DNA of 64,000 nucleotides from Chitinophaga niabensis (GTDB lineage Bacteria; Bacteroidota; Bacteroidia; Chitinophagales; Chitinophagaceae): assembly GCF_039545795.1 (NCBI RefSeq), contig NZ_CP154260.1, positions 6,639,001 through 6,703,000 on the forward strand, read 5' to 3'. Positions 17,946 to 27,416 of this stretch are shown here, in pieces. Position 1 is the stretch's first letter, and every line of letters starts with the position of its first letter. The translations under genes were made by a program, and so were the position numbers. A model generated the notes under the pieces. That model was not told where the DNA came from. It worked only from the letters and a program-made list of their open reading frames with translations, and did no database searches.

Positions 17946-18251
17946 GCCGCCATTCTGATTTAGATTTTGGTAAATAAATAGCGGTTTCCTTTTCAGGTAA
18001 CTGCTTTTAACTGTAAAGCCAAAGGACTCGTTTGAACCGTTTATGTTAATTGGAAGTAAATAATGCCTCAAGGCGATATTGTTGTTTGTTGGTATCGTTG
18101 CAATAATAAAACGGGTTGCCCCCTTATAGTGTTAAGTGATCGTTATTCAATGTGGTGGAGGATTTATTAACATATTGGTAATGTGATTTTGAGAATGACA
18201 GTGGTAGATTTTTGAAGGAAAGAGGTCTTTAGTAAAACAAATTAGTTTTAC
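17946..18251. other. Intergenic stretch, no gene seen
   Basis: About 306 bases separate the beta-barrel gene from the next gene. I see no convincing hairpin with U-run, no tRNA and no reading frame worth reporting. The composition becomes A/T-richer towards the right, as in the following gene. Confidence 0.4.
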
Positions 18252-18755
18252 ATGAATAGTATACTTTTTAGGGAAAAATTTATTGTGATAAGAGCAAAAG
18301 TAAATGGTGGAAAAACAACTACGGCAGGTTTGCTTTTTCTGGAACTTATTAAGGGAGCAGCTTCTTTTTGGATTTTTGATAGTTCATTTAACCTGATTGG
18401 AGATTTGATATATGGTGAAGATGGAGAATTGTATGATTTTATCGGTGTTGTTGAATTGGATGGTAAGCTTATTGTTGTAATTAGCCAGGGTGATGATGCA
18501 GATGTTTTAGAAAGCCTATTGGATGGCCTGAGTGATAATTTATCCGCTAACGGAATAAAACAGGTTATTGATGTAATTGTTTGTTGTGCAAGAAGCCGGT
18601 TTATAAAAAATTCAACTATTGAAATGCTTACCAGAAGAACAGATGAGGCAAATAGGTTTGAGATCTGGACTGCATGGGATGAAAATCTGGATAATAAACT
18701 AGGTGCTAAAAAGAAAGTAGTAGAGGAAATTATCAGTAAGATTAAAACTTTATAA
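18252..18755 (+). CDS. Hypothetical protein with P-loop-like GGKTTT motif
   Basis: The 167-residue protein has no signal or membrane segment. A short Walker-A-like word NGGKTTTA sits at residues 18-25 after a beta-strand (FIVIRAKV), and an LIVVISQGDD segment around 80 could be a Walker-B-like strand, so a compact nucleotide-binding fold is possible. No family is recognised. The gene is A/T-rich compared with its neighbours and stands alone, closed by a strong hairpin. An antisense frame of similar length exists but is Ser/Leu-rich and looks like a shadow. Confidence 0.6.
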   Translation: MNSILFREKFIVIRAKVNGGKTTTAGLLFLELIKGAASFWIFDSSFNLIGDLIYGEDGELYDFIGVVELDGKLIVVISQGDDADVLESLLDGLSDNLSANGIKQVIDVIVCCARSRFIKNSTIEMLTRRTDEANRFEIWTAWDENLDNKLGAKKKVVEEIISKIKTL

Positions 18756-18767
18756 CGTTCTATTACT

Positions 18768-18810
18768 AACAAGGGCTGAATGCTTCTTTAAGAAATATTC
18801 AGCCCTTGTT
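18768..18810. terminator. Bidirectional terminator
   Basis: Fourteen-base complementary arms (AACAAGGGCTGAAT and its complement) enclose a 15-base A/T-rich loop, between the convergent stops at 18755 (plus) and 18825 (minus). Confidence 0.75.
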
Positions 18811-18824
18811 GTATCCTTATCTAT

Positions 18825-20045
18825 TTATACAGCTTGCGCCAAACTTTGTTGAACTTCTTCTCTTGCCCTCGCTCTTACAAACAAGGTGAATGCAGCTATT
18901 AAGACTATGGAGAAGGAAAGATATGCAACCCCTAATAAGCTTTGACTTTGAATAGGTATTACATTTACGATGCCGTAGCTTAAAATGGAGGTTATAATAT
19001 ACATGGAACCTCCGGTAACACCACTTGCTATACCGGCGTTCTTAGTAAAACGACCCAGGCAGTAGGCAAAAACGTTGTTGAAAACGAAACCGCCAAAGTA
19101 GTGAATGACCAAAGTAAATGCCATCAGTGTATAAAGATTACTTACCAGTGTTGAAGAGGCTATCATGAAGACGGCTACAACAGCCTGCAATGCTATGGCG
19201 ATGCCTAGTTTTTTATTGAAGTCCTTTTTGATCAGCATTTTAGAAGTGATCCCGCCGAGCATCAGGAATACACCTGAAAGCAGTGAACAGTAACCCGTTA
19301 CTACCGGGGAAAGATGGAAGACATGCTCAATGATGAAAGGGCTTGTCATACCATATACTACCAGCATGGCATAACTGATGGCAATGATCACGAGTCCTAA
19401 TACAAAGTCAACTGTTGTGAGTGTGGTGCGGTAAACCTGCAGAATGGTCTTTGCTTTAAATGGCTGGAAATGTTTGAGAGATTCCCCGCTATAGATCAAT
19501 TCGAATACCAGTATGATCACTGCGAAGATGCCCAGGAAGTAGAAGTTGGAAGACCAGCCAAAAACAGCCTGCAGGTATCCGCCTATGAATGGTGCAACGA
19601 TAGGTGCTGTGGCCCAGATGATGGAGAACAGGCTAACGTAGTGTTTCAACTTATCGCCTGAATAAACATCCACGAAATAAGCCCTCTTGCCAACTACGAT
19701 CATGGCCACTGTGGTACCTTGTAAAATACGCATGGCGTAGATGAGATAGATATTGTGTGTGGCTGCGATGGTGAAGCTGGCCAGTGCGAATATCAGAAGT
19801 GCAGAAGTGCCGAGCCTGAAACGGCCGTAGCTATCCAGCAGGCTTCCTACGAACCATTGACTAATGCCATAGCTCACCATGAATAAAATTAGTGAGAGCT
19901 GCACCGCAGAATTGGTAACAGACAGATCACTTGCCATGGAAGGCAAAGCCGGAATGTAAATATCGGTAGCGAACCCGGATAGGGGGAGCAGCGCAAATGA
20001 TAAGAAGGTACTGATCCCCTGGTGATTGTCTTTGATGAGTTTCAT
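18825..20045 (-). CDS. MFS drug-resistance transporter, Bcr/CflA type
   Basis: From ATG 20045 the protein has 406 residues with about 12 hydrophobic segments. The opening LSFALLPLSGFATDIYIPALPSM and the motif GSLLDSYGRFRLG (MFS motif A, between helices 2 and 3) match Bcr/CflA proton antiporters for antibiotics such as bicyclomycin, florfenicol and sulfonamides; the substrate here is unknown. It is divergent from a TetR regulator. A TetR-type operator overlaps its promoter, so it should be induced when the regulator binds a ligand. Confidence 0.93.
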   Translation of the reverse strand: MKLIKDNHQGISTFLSFALLPLSGFATDIYIPALPSMASDLSVTNSAVQLSLILFMVSYGISQWFVGSLLDSYGRFRLGTSALLIFALASFTIAATHNIYLIYAMRILQGTTVAMIVVGKRAYFVDVYSGDKLKHYVSLFSIIWATAPIVAPFIGGYLQAVFGWSSNFYFLGIFAVIILVFELIYSGESLKHFQPFKAKTILQVYRTTLTTVDFVLGLVIIAISYAMLVVYGMTSPFIIEHVFHLSPVVTGYCSLLSGVFLMLGGITSKMLIKKDFNKKLGIAIALQAVVAVFMIASSTLVSNLYTLMAFTLVIHYFGGFVFNNVFAYCLGRFTKNAGIASGVTGGSMYIITSILSYGIVNVIPIQSQSLLGVAYLSFSIVLIAAFTLFVRARAREEVQQSLAQAV

Positions 20046-20063
20046 GAGTGTGTGTTGAGATGG

Positions 20064-20096
20064 CAAAAATAGACTATTTGGTTTATTTTATCCAAA
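20064..20096 (-). promoter_or_regulatory. Promoter of the MFS gene (Bacteroidota -33/-7)
   Basis: On the minus strand, TTTG (20096-20093) and TATTTTTG (20071-20064) are separated by 21 bases and match the Bacteroidota consensus TTTG / TAnnTTTG. The start codon is at 20045. An operator-like inverted repeat (20067-20088) fills the space between the two elements. Confidence 0.6.
20067..20088. promoter_or_regulatory. TetR operator 1
   Basis: The 22-base site reads AAATAGACT-ATTT-GGTTTATTT; its half-sites agree at seven of nine positions when one is inverted. It lies between the -33 and -7 elements of the MFS promoter and repeats almost exactly at 20152-20173. Confidence 0.7.
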
Positions 20097-20151
20097 TATA
20101 TTTTTGACATTTGAATTAAGTTATTGATAATTAATGAATTAATTCTATATA

Positions 20152-20173
20152 AAATAGACTGTTTGGTTTATTT
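20152..20173. promoter_or_regulatory. TetR operator 2
   Basis: This site is identical to operator 1 except for one base in the 4-base centre (GTTT for ATTT). It overlaps the -33 element of the regulator's own promoter, which predicts autorepression as well as repression of the divergent exporter. Confidence 0.7.
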
Positions 20174-20190
20174 ATTTGTAAGTATATTTG
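20162..20190 (+). promoter_or_regulatory. Promoter of the TetR gene
   Basis: TTTG (20162-20165) and TATATTTG (20183-20190) are 17 bases apart. The -7 element ends only six bases before ATG 20197, so the transcript would have almost no leader. Confidence 0.5.
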
Positions 20191-20196
20191 CGTATT

Positions 20197-20793
20197 ATGA
20201 GTAAAGCAGAACAAACCAGGCAATCCATCATTGAAAAGGCGGCTGTTATCTTCAATGAGAAGGGAATTGCGGGTACGTCTATAGATGATGTACTGAAAGC
20301 AACAGATGTTGCCAAGGGCTGCCTGTACGGGCACTTTAAAAGTAAGGAAGAACTGGCCTATGCCAGTGTGGATTATATGCTGGGTAAAGTCCGGGCAAGG
20401 AGGGAGGCGGTGTTTTTAAAACACAAAGGTGCTGTTAAAAAAATACATGCTTACCTGGAAGTACAGCGGAATCCGTTGAATACTTTGTTACAGGGTGGCT
20501 GTCCTATTGTTAACCTCTCTGCTGAGTCAGATGATACCAATCCTGTGATCAAGAAAAAGCTGAAGGCTTTGTATGAAAGTGGCTTTAAGGCTTTTACAGA
20601 AGTATTGCAGGGTGGGATTGATACAGGAGAGTTGTCTGATAAGCTTAATGCGGAAGAGTTTGCTACGAAGATGTACGCGGCGGTGCAGGGAGGGATCCTG
20701 ATCAGCCGTACTATGAACACGGCTAAGCCCATGCATCTGGTGATACAGAGTTTGAAGGATGAGTTGGAGGGGTATCGCGTTGTTAAGTCCTGA
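20197..20793 (+). CDS. TetR/AcrR-family transcriptional repressor
   Basis: From ATG 20197 the protein has 198 residues. An N-terminal TetR HTH (AEQTRQSIIEKAAVIFNEKG ... IDDVLKATDVAKGCLYGHFKSKEEL) is followed by a C-terminal ligand-binding domain of the TetR_C family seen in proteins of the AcrR/NemR group. The TTG at 20188 is in frame but lies inside the -7 element, so it is not used as the start here. It is divergent from the MFS exporter and should bind both operators. Confidence 0.93.
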   Translation: MSKAEQTRQSIIEKAAVIFNEKGIAGTSIDDVLKATDVAKGCLYGHFKSKEELAYASVDYMLGKVRARREAVFLKHKGAVKKIHAYLEVQRNPLNTLLQGGCPIVNLSAESDDTNPVIKKKLKALYESGFKAFTEVLQGGIDTGELSDKLNAEEFATKMYAAVQGGILISRTMNTAKPMHLVIQSLKDELEGYRVVKS

Positions 20794-20839
20794 ACGATGA
20801 CTGCTGTAATATAGCAGCGTTGTAGTGTAATTTTTAACT

Positions 20840-21586
20840 ATGAAAATCTTAGCTATGTACGAAGGCATGGCCGGTTTGTTCCCCAAGAAAATTTTGGTGA
20901 CCCTGGTACATGCGGAGAATAACCAGGTACTGGGCGATTATAAAATGGCCCGTGAACAGTTACCCGAGATCTTTAATAAACCCACGACCCTTGATATGGG
21001 CGACCGTTCCTGGCGAATAGTGAAAGCCAGGCCGTTTTTGCTGGAAGGGGTGAAGAAGTTAACCCTGCATGTGGTAGAGCCAACTGCTTCGCTTAGTAAG
21101 TTTATGGTACCTACCAGGAGTTATCCCCCTTCCGTGTTAATCGAAGACCCTAAAAGTGAGCTTGTCATTAACATTTCGCTGGAGGATTGGCGGCAATTGG
21201 AACTACTTCCTGTTGCCCGGCTGGAGTTGATCCAGGAAAAAATAACCATTATTGAAGGTATGCTGGAAGCTATGCAGGAGGATGCAGGATTGCTGGGGTA
21301 TGATACTATTTATGAGAGAGAAGAAATAGAAGGGGCTGTTTTGAACATCCCCTTTGATGAATTTTTTCAGTTTGTAAATGGTGTGGAAAAAGGCGAGGTT
21401 GAAGGCGTGGCAGATAGTTTTGTGATTCGTTCAGAGAACTATCAATATTATGGTATCGTGAAGGAGAATGTTATTTTAAACTTATGCCTGCGGGAGTTTG
21501 ATAGTGCCGAAGATGAGTTTGCAGGTGTAGTGGAAAAATATGAGTTGCTACTTGCAGATTGGTGCAGCGGCAAAATAATTTTTTAA
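20840..21586 (+). CDS. Hypothetical protein
   Basis: The 248-residue soluble protein is not recognised. It starts with a beta-rich half (KILVTLVHAENNQVLGDYKMA) and ends with an acidic half (EEIEGAVLNIPFDEFFQFVNGVEKGEVEGVADSFVIR). There is no signal, membrane segment or metal motif. It follows the TetR gene by 46 bases and could be co-transcribed with it. The architecture reminds me of immunity- or SMI1-like cytosolic proteins only in its acidity, which is not evidence enough to assign it. Confidence 0.65.
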   Translation: MKILAMYEGMAGLFPKKILVTLVHAENNQVLGDYKMAREQLPEIFNKPTTLDMGDRSWRIVKARPFLLEGVKKLTLHVVEPTASLSKFMVPTRSYPPSVLIEDPKSELVINISLEDWRQLELLPVARLELIQEKITIIEGMLEAMQEDAGLLGYDTIYEREEIEGAVLNIPFDEFFQFVNGVEKGEVEGVADSFVIRSENYQYYGIVKENVILNLCLREFDSAEDEFAGVVEKYELLLADWCSGKIIF

Positions 21587-21949
21587 TTTTAGTATCCTCC
21601 ACTTTTGTGTTATATTAGGAGTAGCGTTTGAGAGCAACCATATCAATCTATTAACAAAAAGTTATTATTCTATTAACAATTCTGTCATAGCATATACTGT
21701 AATTGCATGCAGAAATTCTTGTAAATTTTTCTCCTCTTTATTTTAAGAAATCTAAAAATATCTGAAGTATATTGCCGGCCGAATAGGAACCTGCTAAGCT
21801 TTAATATTTTTTATTTTCTGAACTTGTTGAGGATGCAATGGTTTGCTATTGCTGTAACTTTTTCTCCATGAGGTTTGCCCCTCCATACTTGTTAATCATA
21901 TCAGGCTGAGACTTTATAAGTTATTTTACTAGCTAACCGATTCTTTATT
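21587..21949. other. A/T-rich intergenic stretch upstream of sigma factor
   Basis: About 363 bases with no reading frame, RNA gene or strong hairpin that I can support. It presumably holds the promoter of the second sigma/FecR/SusC locus. Confidence 0.4.
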
Positions 21950-22492
21950 ATGGACGACTCACTTATTCTTCAACGATTGAGGCAAGGTGATAAAAGTGCT
22001 TTCAAAGATCTATTTGATAAGTACTTTGATGCGTTACTCATTACGGCGTTGCAATACTGCAAAGAGCCCAATGATGCGGAAGATATTGTGCAGGAGGTGT
22101 TTGTGGCGTTTTGGGAGAATAACCAGTTTGACAAAATGATCAATGACGCAGCACTGCGTGGATATTTATTCAAGACTTTACGGAACAAATGTTTAGATAA
22201 GCTGGAGGCGCAGAAGCGCCTGCAGACTAACCTGGATGCCTATGCATATTGCCAGCGGGAGTCTGGCATAGAACCATTACCACTGGAGGCTCCCCCGCCT
22301 ATGTGGCTGGAGCTGGCAAAGGGATTGAAGATGTTGCCTCCGCAGACCTTGAAAGTAGTGCAGATGGTGTACTTTAATCAGAAGAAGCAGAAAGAGGCGG
22401 CATATGAGTTGGCTTTAAGTCCTAATACCGTGCGTAATCAGCTTGTCCGAGCCATGAAGCTTTTGCGGAAAAATCTTGATGTGTCCAAATAG
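21950..22492 (+). CDS. ECF-type RNA polymerase sigma factor
   Basis: The 180-residue protein has region 2 (AFKDLFDKYFDALLITALQYC ... AEDIVQEVFVAFWE) and a region 4 HTH (LPPQTLKVVQMVYFNQKKQKEAAYELALSPNTVRNQLVRAM). It is 36 bases upstream of a FecR gene and heads the second SusC/SusD locus, which in this case leads into the phosphatase and peptide genes. Confidence 0.93.
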   Translation: MDDSLILQRLRQGDKSAFKDLFDKYFDALLITALQYCKEPNDAEDIVQEVFVAFWENNQFDKMINDAALRGYLFKTLRNKCLDKLEAQKRLQTNLDAYAYCQRESGIEPLPLEAPPPMWLELAKGLKMLPPQTLKVVQMVYFNQKKQKEAAYELALSPNTVRNQLVRAMKLLRKNLDVSK

Positions 22493-22528
22493 AGTAGTAT
22501 AAAAAGAGCAAATGAGAGTCTTTAGCGT

Positions 22529-23620
22529 ATGACTGATAACAATTATTCGGATATTCAAGATCTTATTTCGTTGGAATTAGCTGGTCAGACCAGTGCTTCA
22601 GAGAAAGAGTACTTGCATGATCTCATTCAGAATGATGAAGCAGTAAGAAAGATATGGGAGGAGAGAAGCGCTTATCATGCTTCTATGGTCCCTGCCTACG
22701 AGAGTGTTAACCGCAAGGCTGCCTGGAAAGGTGTGGCCTCCAGAACTGTTTCCCGCCGCCGCCCGGTTTACAGGGCGATTGCAATGAGTGCTGCTGCCGC
22801 ATGTGTAACAGCTGTTGTATTAATATATACCTTCTACCCGTCTAAAAATACCAAGACATTTGATCATAGCGCCGCCCATTTGAAATTAGCTAATGGGGAG
22901 GTAATTGATCTGCGTTCGCCCCAAAAAACAATTATTCCTAATGGTACTGTTACTAATGGTAACAACCGTAGTTTGACTTACTCCGGGGGGCCCGCTTCCG
23001 GTGAGATGAATGAGCTGTGGGCACCTGCAGGCTCTGATTATAAGATTGAATTATCAGATGGTACGGAAGTATGGTTGAACTCCATGACTAGGCTTCGTTT
23101 CCCTTTTCAGTTTACGGGTAATACCCGCGAGATCACTATTGATGGAGAGGCTTATATAAAGGTGGCTAAAAATGCTGCTAAGCCTTTCGTAGTACATTTA
23201 CCGACTGGGGATGTAACGGTGCTTGGTACGGAGTTTAATGTCAGCACTTATGATCATATGGCTGTTGCATTGGTTAGCGGATCTGTGAAAGTGCAGGTTT
23301 CCGGTCAATCAAAAGTTATTAAACCGGGAGAGAAAGTTGTTTATGATGACGGCTTGCGCGCAAACAAGTTTGATCGCGAAGAGGTGTTGAGTTGGATGCA
23401 GGGCTTGCATATGTTTAACAATGCGAGTTTAGAAGAGATTGTGAAGGTATTGCCGCGGTGGTATGGGGTGGAGGTTGTGTTGGACAATACTTCCAGCGCC
23501 CAGAGCAGGTTTACAGGGTACATAGATCGTAACCGCCCGATCAGTGAATTTTTGCATGAGATAAAGGCGACTTCGGACGCTGACTACTATTATAAAGGAG
23601 ATGTGTTACATTTCCGTTAA
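22529..23620 (+). CDS. FecR-family anti-sigma factor
   Basis: The 363-residue protein has a cytoplasmic N-terminal part, one transmembrane helix (about 82-103), a FecR domain (WAPAGSDYKIELSDGTEVWLN) and a C-terminal DUF4974-like domain (FNNASLEEIVKVLPRWYGVEVVL). It should sequester the sigma factor encoded just upstream and respond to the STN domain of the SusC protein at 24017. Confidence 0.93.
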   Translation: MTDNNYSDIQDLISLELAGQTSASEKEYLHDLIQNDEAVRKIWEERSAYHASMVPAYESVNRKAAWKGVASRTVSRRRPVYRAIAMSAAAACVTAVVLIYTFYPSKNTKTFDHSAAHLKLANGEVIDLRSPQKTIIPNGTVTNGNNRSLTYSGGPASGEMNELWAPAGSDYKIELSDGTEVWLNSMTRLRFPFQFTGNTREITIDGEAYIKVAKNAAKPFVVHLPTGDVTVLGTEFNVSTYDHMAVALVSGSVKVQVSGQSKVIKPGEKVVYDDGLRANKFDREEVLSWMQGLHMFNNASLEEIVKVLPRWYGVEVVLDNTSSAQSRFTGYIDRNRPISEFLHEIKATSDADYYYKGDVLHFR

Positions 23621-24016
23621 GTCCATTCTTTTTAATTGAAAGACTTCCTACTTTCGTTGCGTTATATCGCTCCACTTTAACAGTACTTATATTTTTTATT
23701 TGCAGGCAAAGCTAATTCGTGTTTAAACATGAATTGGATTGCTGTATTCAATTTAGCTGAAAGACTTTTTGTTAACTCAATGTGAATGGTGCTGGAAGAC
23801 TATTGTTATTGTTTGATACTATCTGTTATGGCTACACGTAATATTGTTAATGGGTTGTTATTTGATGTGTTTTTCATGTTGTTCTAATGCTGTTTAATCG
23901 CTGTGCTGGCTGATTTGCTTAACATACAGGTAACATAAGGGAGTGGTAGTATTTCACCAATAAAGGGTCTTTGAAGCATAGAATTTTTAAATTATGAAAA
24001 CATCAAACTGCCGATC
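23621..24016. other. Intergenic stretch between FecR and SusC genes
   Basis: About 396 bases, A/T-rich, without a credible gene or RNA structure. A separate promoter for the SusC gene is likely here because the gap is much longer than in the first locus (109 bases). Confidence 0.4.
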
Positions 24017-27000
24017 ATGAGACTGACTTTTACTGCCTGTGTACGCAGAGTAATCCTGCAAGTAGTCCCTTTATTCTTATGCACCATTCTGTTGGCTAAT
24101 GAAGGCCAGGATGGAGAAAAAATTACACTGTTCGAAAAAGCGATTCCGCTGAAAACAGTGTTTAAAAAAATCACCTATCAAACAGGAATTAAGTTTGTTT
24201 ACAGTAACCGGTTAGTTGATGATGAACAGAAGGTGAACGTGAGTGTTAAGAATGCGAGTTTAGAAGAAGTGATGCAACAGGTTTTTTATGGCAGGAAATT
24301 CGAGTTGCAACGAACAAGTCCAAAGTCGGTGGTGATTGTTGTTCATGAAAAGACAGTTAGTACGAATGAGGTGAAGGAAGCAATTCCTTCCAGGAAAGGT
24401 GCCGAGAGCGCTTTTTTTGATGTTACAGGTATAGTGACAGATACGGTGGGAGGGGCTATACCTGGGGCTACTGTGATGGTGCGGGGGACTAATAAGGCTA
24501 CTGCTACAAATGGAGACGGACGATTTTACCTGCAGGACATTAAGCAGGATATGATGTTGCTTGTAAGTAGTATTGGTTTTCAGACCAGGCAGATAAAAAT
24601 AAGCAACCAGGGGGACTTGAGTATAAAATTATCTGTAGCTGTGAATAACCTGGATGAATCTGTTATTACAGCCTATGGGTCTACGACCCAAAGGGATAAC
24701 GTGGGATCGATAACTGTGATAAAAGGAGCAGATATAGAGGCTTTACCTAACAGGTCTTTTGACCGCAGCTTACAAGGCATGGTGCCAGGGTTGCAGATCA
24801 CGAAGGGTACAGGTCAGCCTGGAGGAGGGGTTAGTAATATGGTGCTTCGCGGGGTTGCTACAGGAGCTGATGTAAGCTATGGCTCAACAGCAAGAAATCC
24901 ATTAATAGTGATTGACGGGGTTCCTGTGTCCCAGGATAATTTCCAGTCGAGCGTGGGGCAAAATGAGACTCCTATTACGAATCCTCTCGCACAATTTAAT
25001 CCTTCTGATATTGAAACAATTTCCGTATTAAAAGATGCTGTTGCAATTGCTTTGTACGGTTCTAAGGCCAGTAATGGAGTTATCCTGGTTACTACAAAAA
25101 AGGGGAAGGTAGGAAAGACGGTATTTAGTTTCAGACATCAGACCGATATCGCTTCCAGATTAAAAGGAAATATCAGGACTCTAAACCAGGAAGAATATTT
25201 AACGCTGTTGTATGATACATATAAAAGCACAGATGCTATTCTTTGGACGGATCAGGCTATTCTTGCTGATTTAAAGAGTAAATTTCCGGTAAGACCTGAT
25301 GGCAGTTTTTATCCCGCGCCTGACTGGTATAGCGAATTATTTTCTAATCGTGCGGCTACTGTTTCAAACCAGCTTTCCATGTCTGGCGGTAGTGAAAAGA
25401 GTACATTTTACCTGAACCTGGAATACTCTAAACAGGATGGTATTATAAAGAAAACGGGCTATGACAGGAAATCCATGCGGTTCAATTTTGAGAATCGTCC
25501 TACGTCATGGTTTAAACTGGGAATTAATTCTGCTTTTTCATATAATACTCAGACGGCGACAGGTGCCGGAGAAGATGCCATAACTCTTTCCCCGCTGCTA
25601 CCTGTTCGTTTGGCGGATGGGAATTATCAATTCGTTTACACGCAGGGAGCTAATTCCATATTGCCAAACCCTGCTGCCATTACGGAGTATAACTTTAATC
25701 GAAATGTGGCTTATCACGGACTTAGTAAGTTGTCTGGAGAAGTTCGCTTCCTGAAATACCTGACTTTTACAAGTAATGTTGGCATAGACTTCATGCTTAC
25801 TGAATCAAAGGAAAAGAATGATCCTAAGTTCTTTGTTGTAACTACACCCCGGATAGCAGAAAGAGATATAAGGAGAACCGGGTTAATTAATACCAACATG
25901 TTACGGTTCGATAAGACGCTGTTTTCTGACCACACATTAAATTTAATTGCTGGTCAGGAAGCTCAGATCAATACCGAAAAGGGGCTTGGTGCCAGTGCCG
26001 TTGGGACGGCAGAAACACTATCATATTATGATCAGATGAGTAGTCCGGGTTATACCAGAGATCAGATAAGTTCATTCACTTCAAAACAAACCTTGCTTTC
26101 CCTGTTTGGACAGGTAAATTATGGTTATAAGAATAAATACTTTCTGTCCTCCAGTATAAGAAGGGACGCATCATCTAAATTCGGTGATCAGCAACAATGG
26201 GGTACCTATTGGTCTGCTGGTGCCGGATGGGTCGCAACTGCAGAGCCATCAATAAAGCGGGCATTACCTTGGGTAAATTATCTAAAATTAAGAGGAAGTG
26301 TTGGAATGGTAGGGAATTCGGGAGCATTGAGCGCATTGGTGCGTTTTGATAAGTTAAACAGGTACAGATATCAAAACAGAGATGTTGTAGTCCCATCGGG
26401 TCTGGGAAATCCGGATGTTCGCTGGGAGAAGACATTTAATTGGGATGCAGGGATGGAGTTGAAATTGCTCCGTGAAAGGGTATCAATTACGGCAGATGTT
26501 TACGAGAGAATAACCAGTGATCTGTTGTATCAGGTTAATCTTCCTTCCATTGCAGGCAGTACTTCAATAATCGATAATATTGGTGATATTAACAACAAAG
26601 GGATTGAACTTTCTCTCTCTGCCGCTATTATCAAAAGTAAGGCATTTCGTTTCAACCTTGGTGCAACCTGGGGATCTAACCGGAATATATTGCTGAAGGC
26701 GAATGTACCGTTATCAACTCTTTCAGATGGTATATTAGGCAATGAAGAAGGCCGGAATTTTAATTCTTTCTATTTACCAATATGGGCTGGTGTAAATCCT
26801 GCCGATGGAAAGCCTCAATGGTTAGATAATGCAGGTAAACCAACCAGTAATTATAGTAAGGCTAAAAGAGAATTTGTGGGTAAACCGCAACCAGATGGAT
26901 TTGGGGCGGTCACACCTTCTTTTAGCTATAAAGGGTTTAATCTATCTGCACAACTTTACTATTTATATGGTGCTCAGACTTACGATCTGTCATTAAATTA

Positions 27001-27385
27001 CTCTTTGCTGACTGATGGAGCTAATCCCTATATTAATCCCGGAAAACAAGCACTCAATTATTGGAAAGCTCCTGGTGATATGGCCACTAACCCAAGGAGA
27101 CAATTGAATAATACAGATTTAGGAAATCTCATCTCCACCCGGTATTTATTTTATAGCGGATATGTCAGATTATCAAATGTAACATTATCGTATACTTTTA
27201 ATAAGAGGATATTGGATCCATTACATCTTAGTAACCTTAACTTATTTGTACAGGGTAATAACCTGGGCATAATAACAAATTTTTCAGGGCCTGACCCTGA
27301 TAATGTAAGCGTTGGCGGATCAACAAGGTTTGAGTATCCCAATGAAAGAACATTCTCTATTGGGTTAAATGTAAGCTTCCAATAG
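24017..27385 (+). CDS. SusC/RagA-family TonB-dependent transporter with STN domain
   Basis: The 1122-residue protein has a signal (RVILQVVPLFLCTILLA), an STN domain (about 36-95, KAIPLKTVFKKITYQTGIKFVY), a carboxypeptidase-like domain (about 130-205), a SusC plug (LQGMVPGLQITKGTGQPGG ... DIETISVLKDAVAIALYG) and a C-terminal barrel ending in an aromatic residue followed by Gln (VSFQ). It pairs with the SusD gene 31 bases downstream. The STN domain couples it to the upstream sigma/FecR pair. Its ligand is unknown. Confidence 0.95.
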   Translation: MRLTFTACVRRVILQVVPLFLCTILLANEGQDGEKITLFEKAIPLKTVFKKITYQTGIKFVYSNRLVDDEQKVNVSVKNASLEEVMQQVFYGRKFELQRTSPKSVVIVVHEKTVSTNEVKEAIPSRKGAESAFFDVTGIVTDTVGGAIPGATVMVRGTNKATATNGDGRFYLQDIKQDMMLLVSSIGFQTRQIKISNQGDLSIKLSVAVNNLDESVITAYGSTTQRDNVGSITVIKGADIEALPNRSFDRSLQGMVPGLQITKGTGQPGGGVSNMVLRGVATGADVSYGSTARNPLIVIDGVPVSQDNFQSSVGQNETPITNPLAQFNPSDIETISVLKDAVAIALYGSKASNGVILVTTKKGKVGKTVFSFRHQTDIASRLKGNIRTLNQEEYLTLLYDTYKSTDAILWTDQAILADLKSKFPVRPDGSFYPAPDWYSELFSNRAATVSNQLSMSGGSEKSTFYLNLEYSKQDGIIKKTGYDRKSMRFNFENRPTSWFKLGINSAFSYNTQTATGAGEDAITLSPLLPVRLADGNYQFVYTQGANSILPNPAAITEYNFNRNVAYHGLSKLSGEVRFLKYLTFTSNVGIDFMLTESKEKNDPKFFVVTTPRIAERDIRRTGLINTNMLRFDKTLFSDHTLNLIAGQEAQINTEKGLGASAVGTAETLSYYDQMSSPGYTRDQISSFTSKQTLLSLFGQVNYGYKNKYFLSSSIRRDASSKFGDQQQWGTYWSAGAGWVATAEPSIKRALPWVNYLKLRGSVGMVGNSGALSALVRFDKLNRYRYQNRDVVVPSGLGNPDVRWEKTFNWDAGMELKLLRERVSITADVYERITSDLLYQVNLPSIAGSTSIIDNIGDINNKGIELSLSAAIIKSKAFRFNLGATWGSNRNILLKANVPLSTLSDGILGNEEGRNFNSFYLPIWAGVNPADGKPQWLDNAGKPTSNYSKAKREFVGKPQPDGFGAVTPSFSYKGFNLSAQLYYLYGAQTYDLSLNYSLLTDGANPYINPGKQALNYWKAPGDMATNPRRQLNNTDLGNLISTRYLFYSGYVRLSNVTLSYTFNKRILDPLHLSNLNLFVQGNNLGIITNFSGPDPDNVSVGGSTRFEYPNERTFSIGLNVSFQ

Positions 27386-27416
27386 AAGTTTTTGATGAAA
27401 CTAATATCCAATTTTT

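Noticed and set aside
18248..18772. Antisense reading frame of 174 residues opposite the P-loop-like gene
   Set aside because: It is Ser/Leu-rich with no motif, overlaps the terminator, and its composition is what the complement of an acidic, A/T-rich gene gives.
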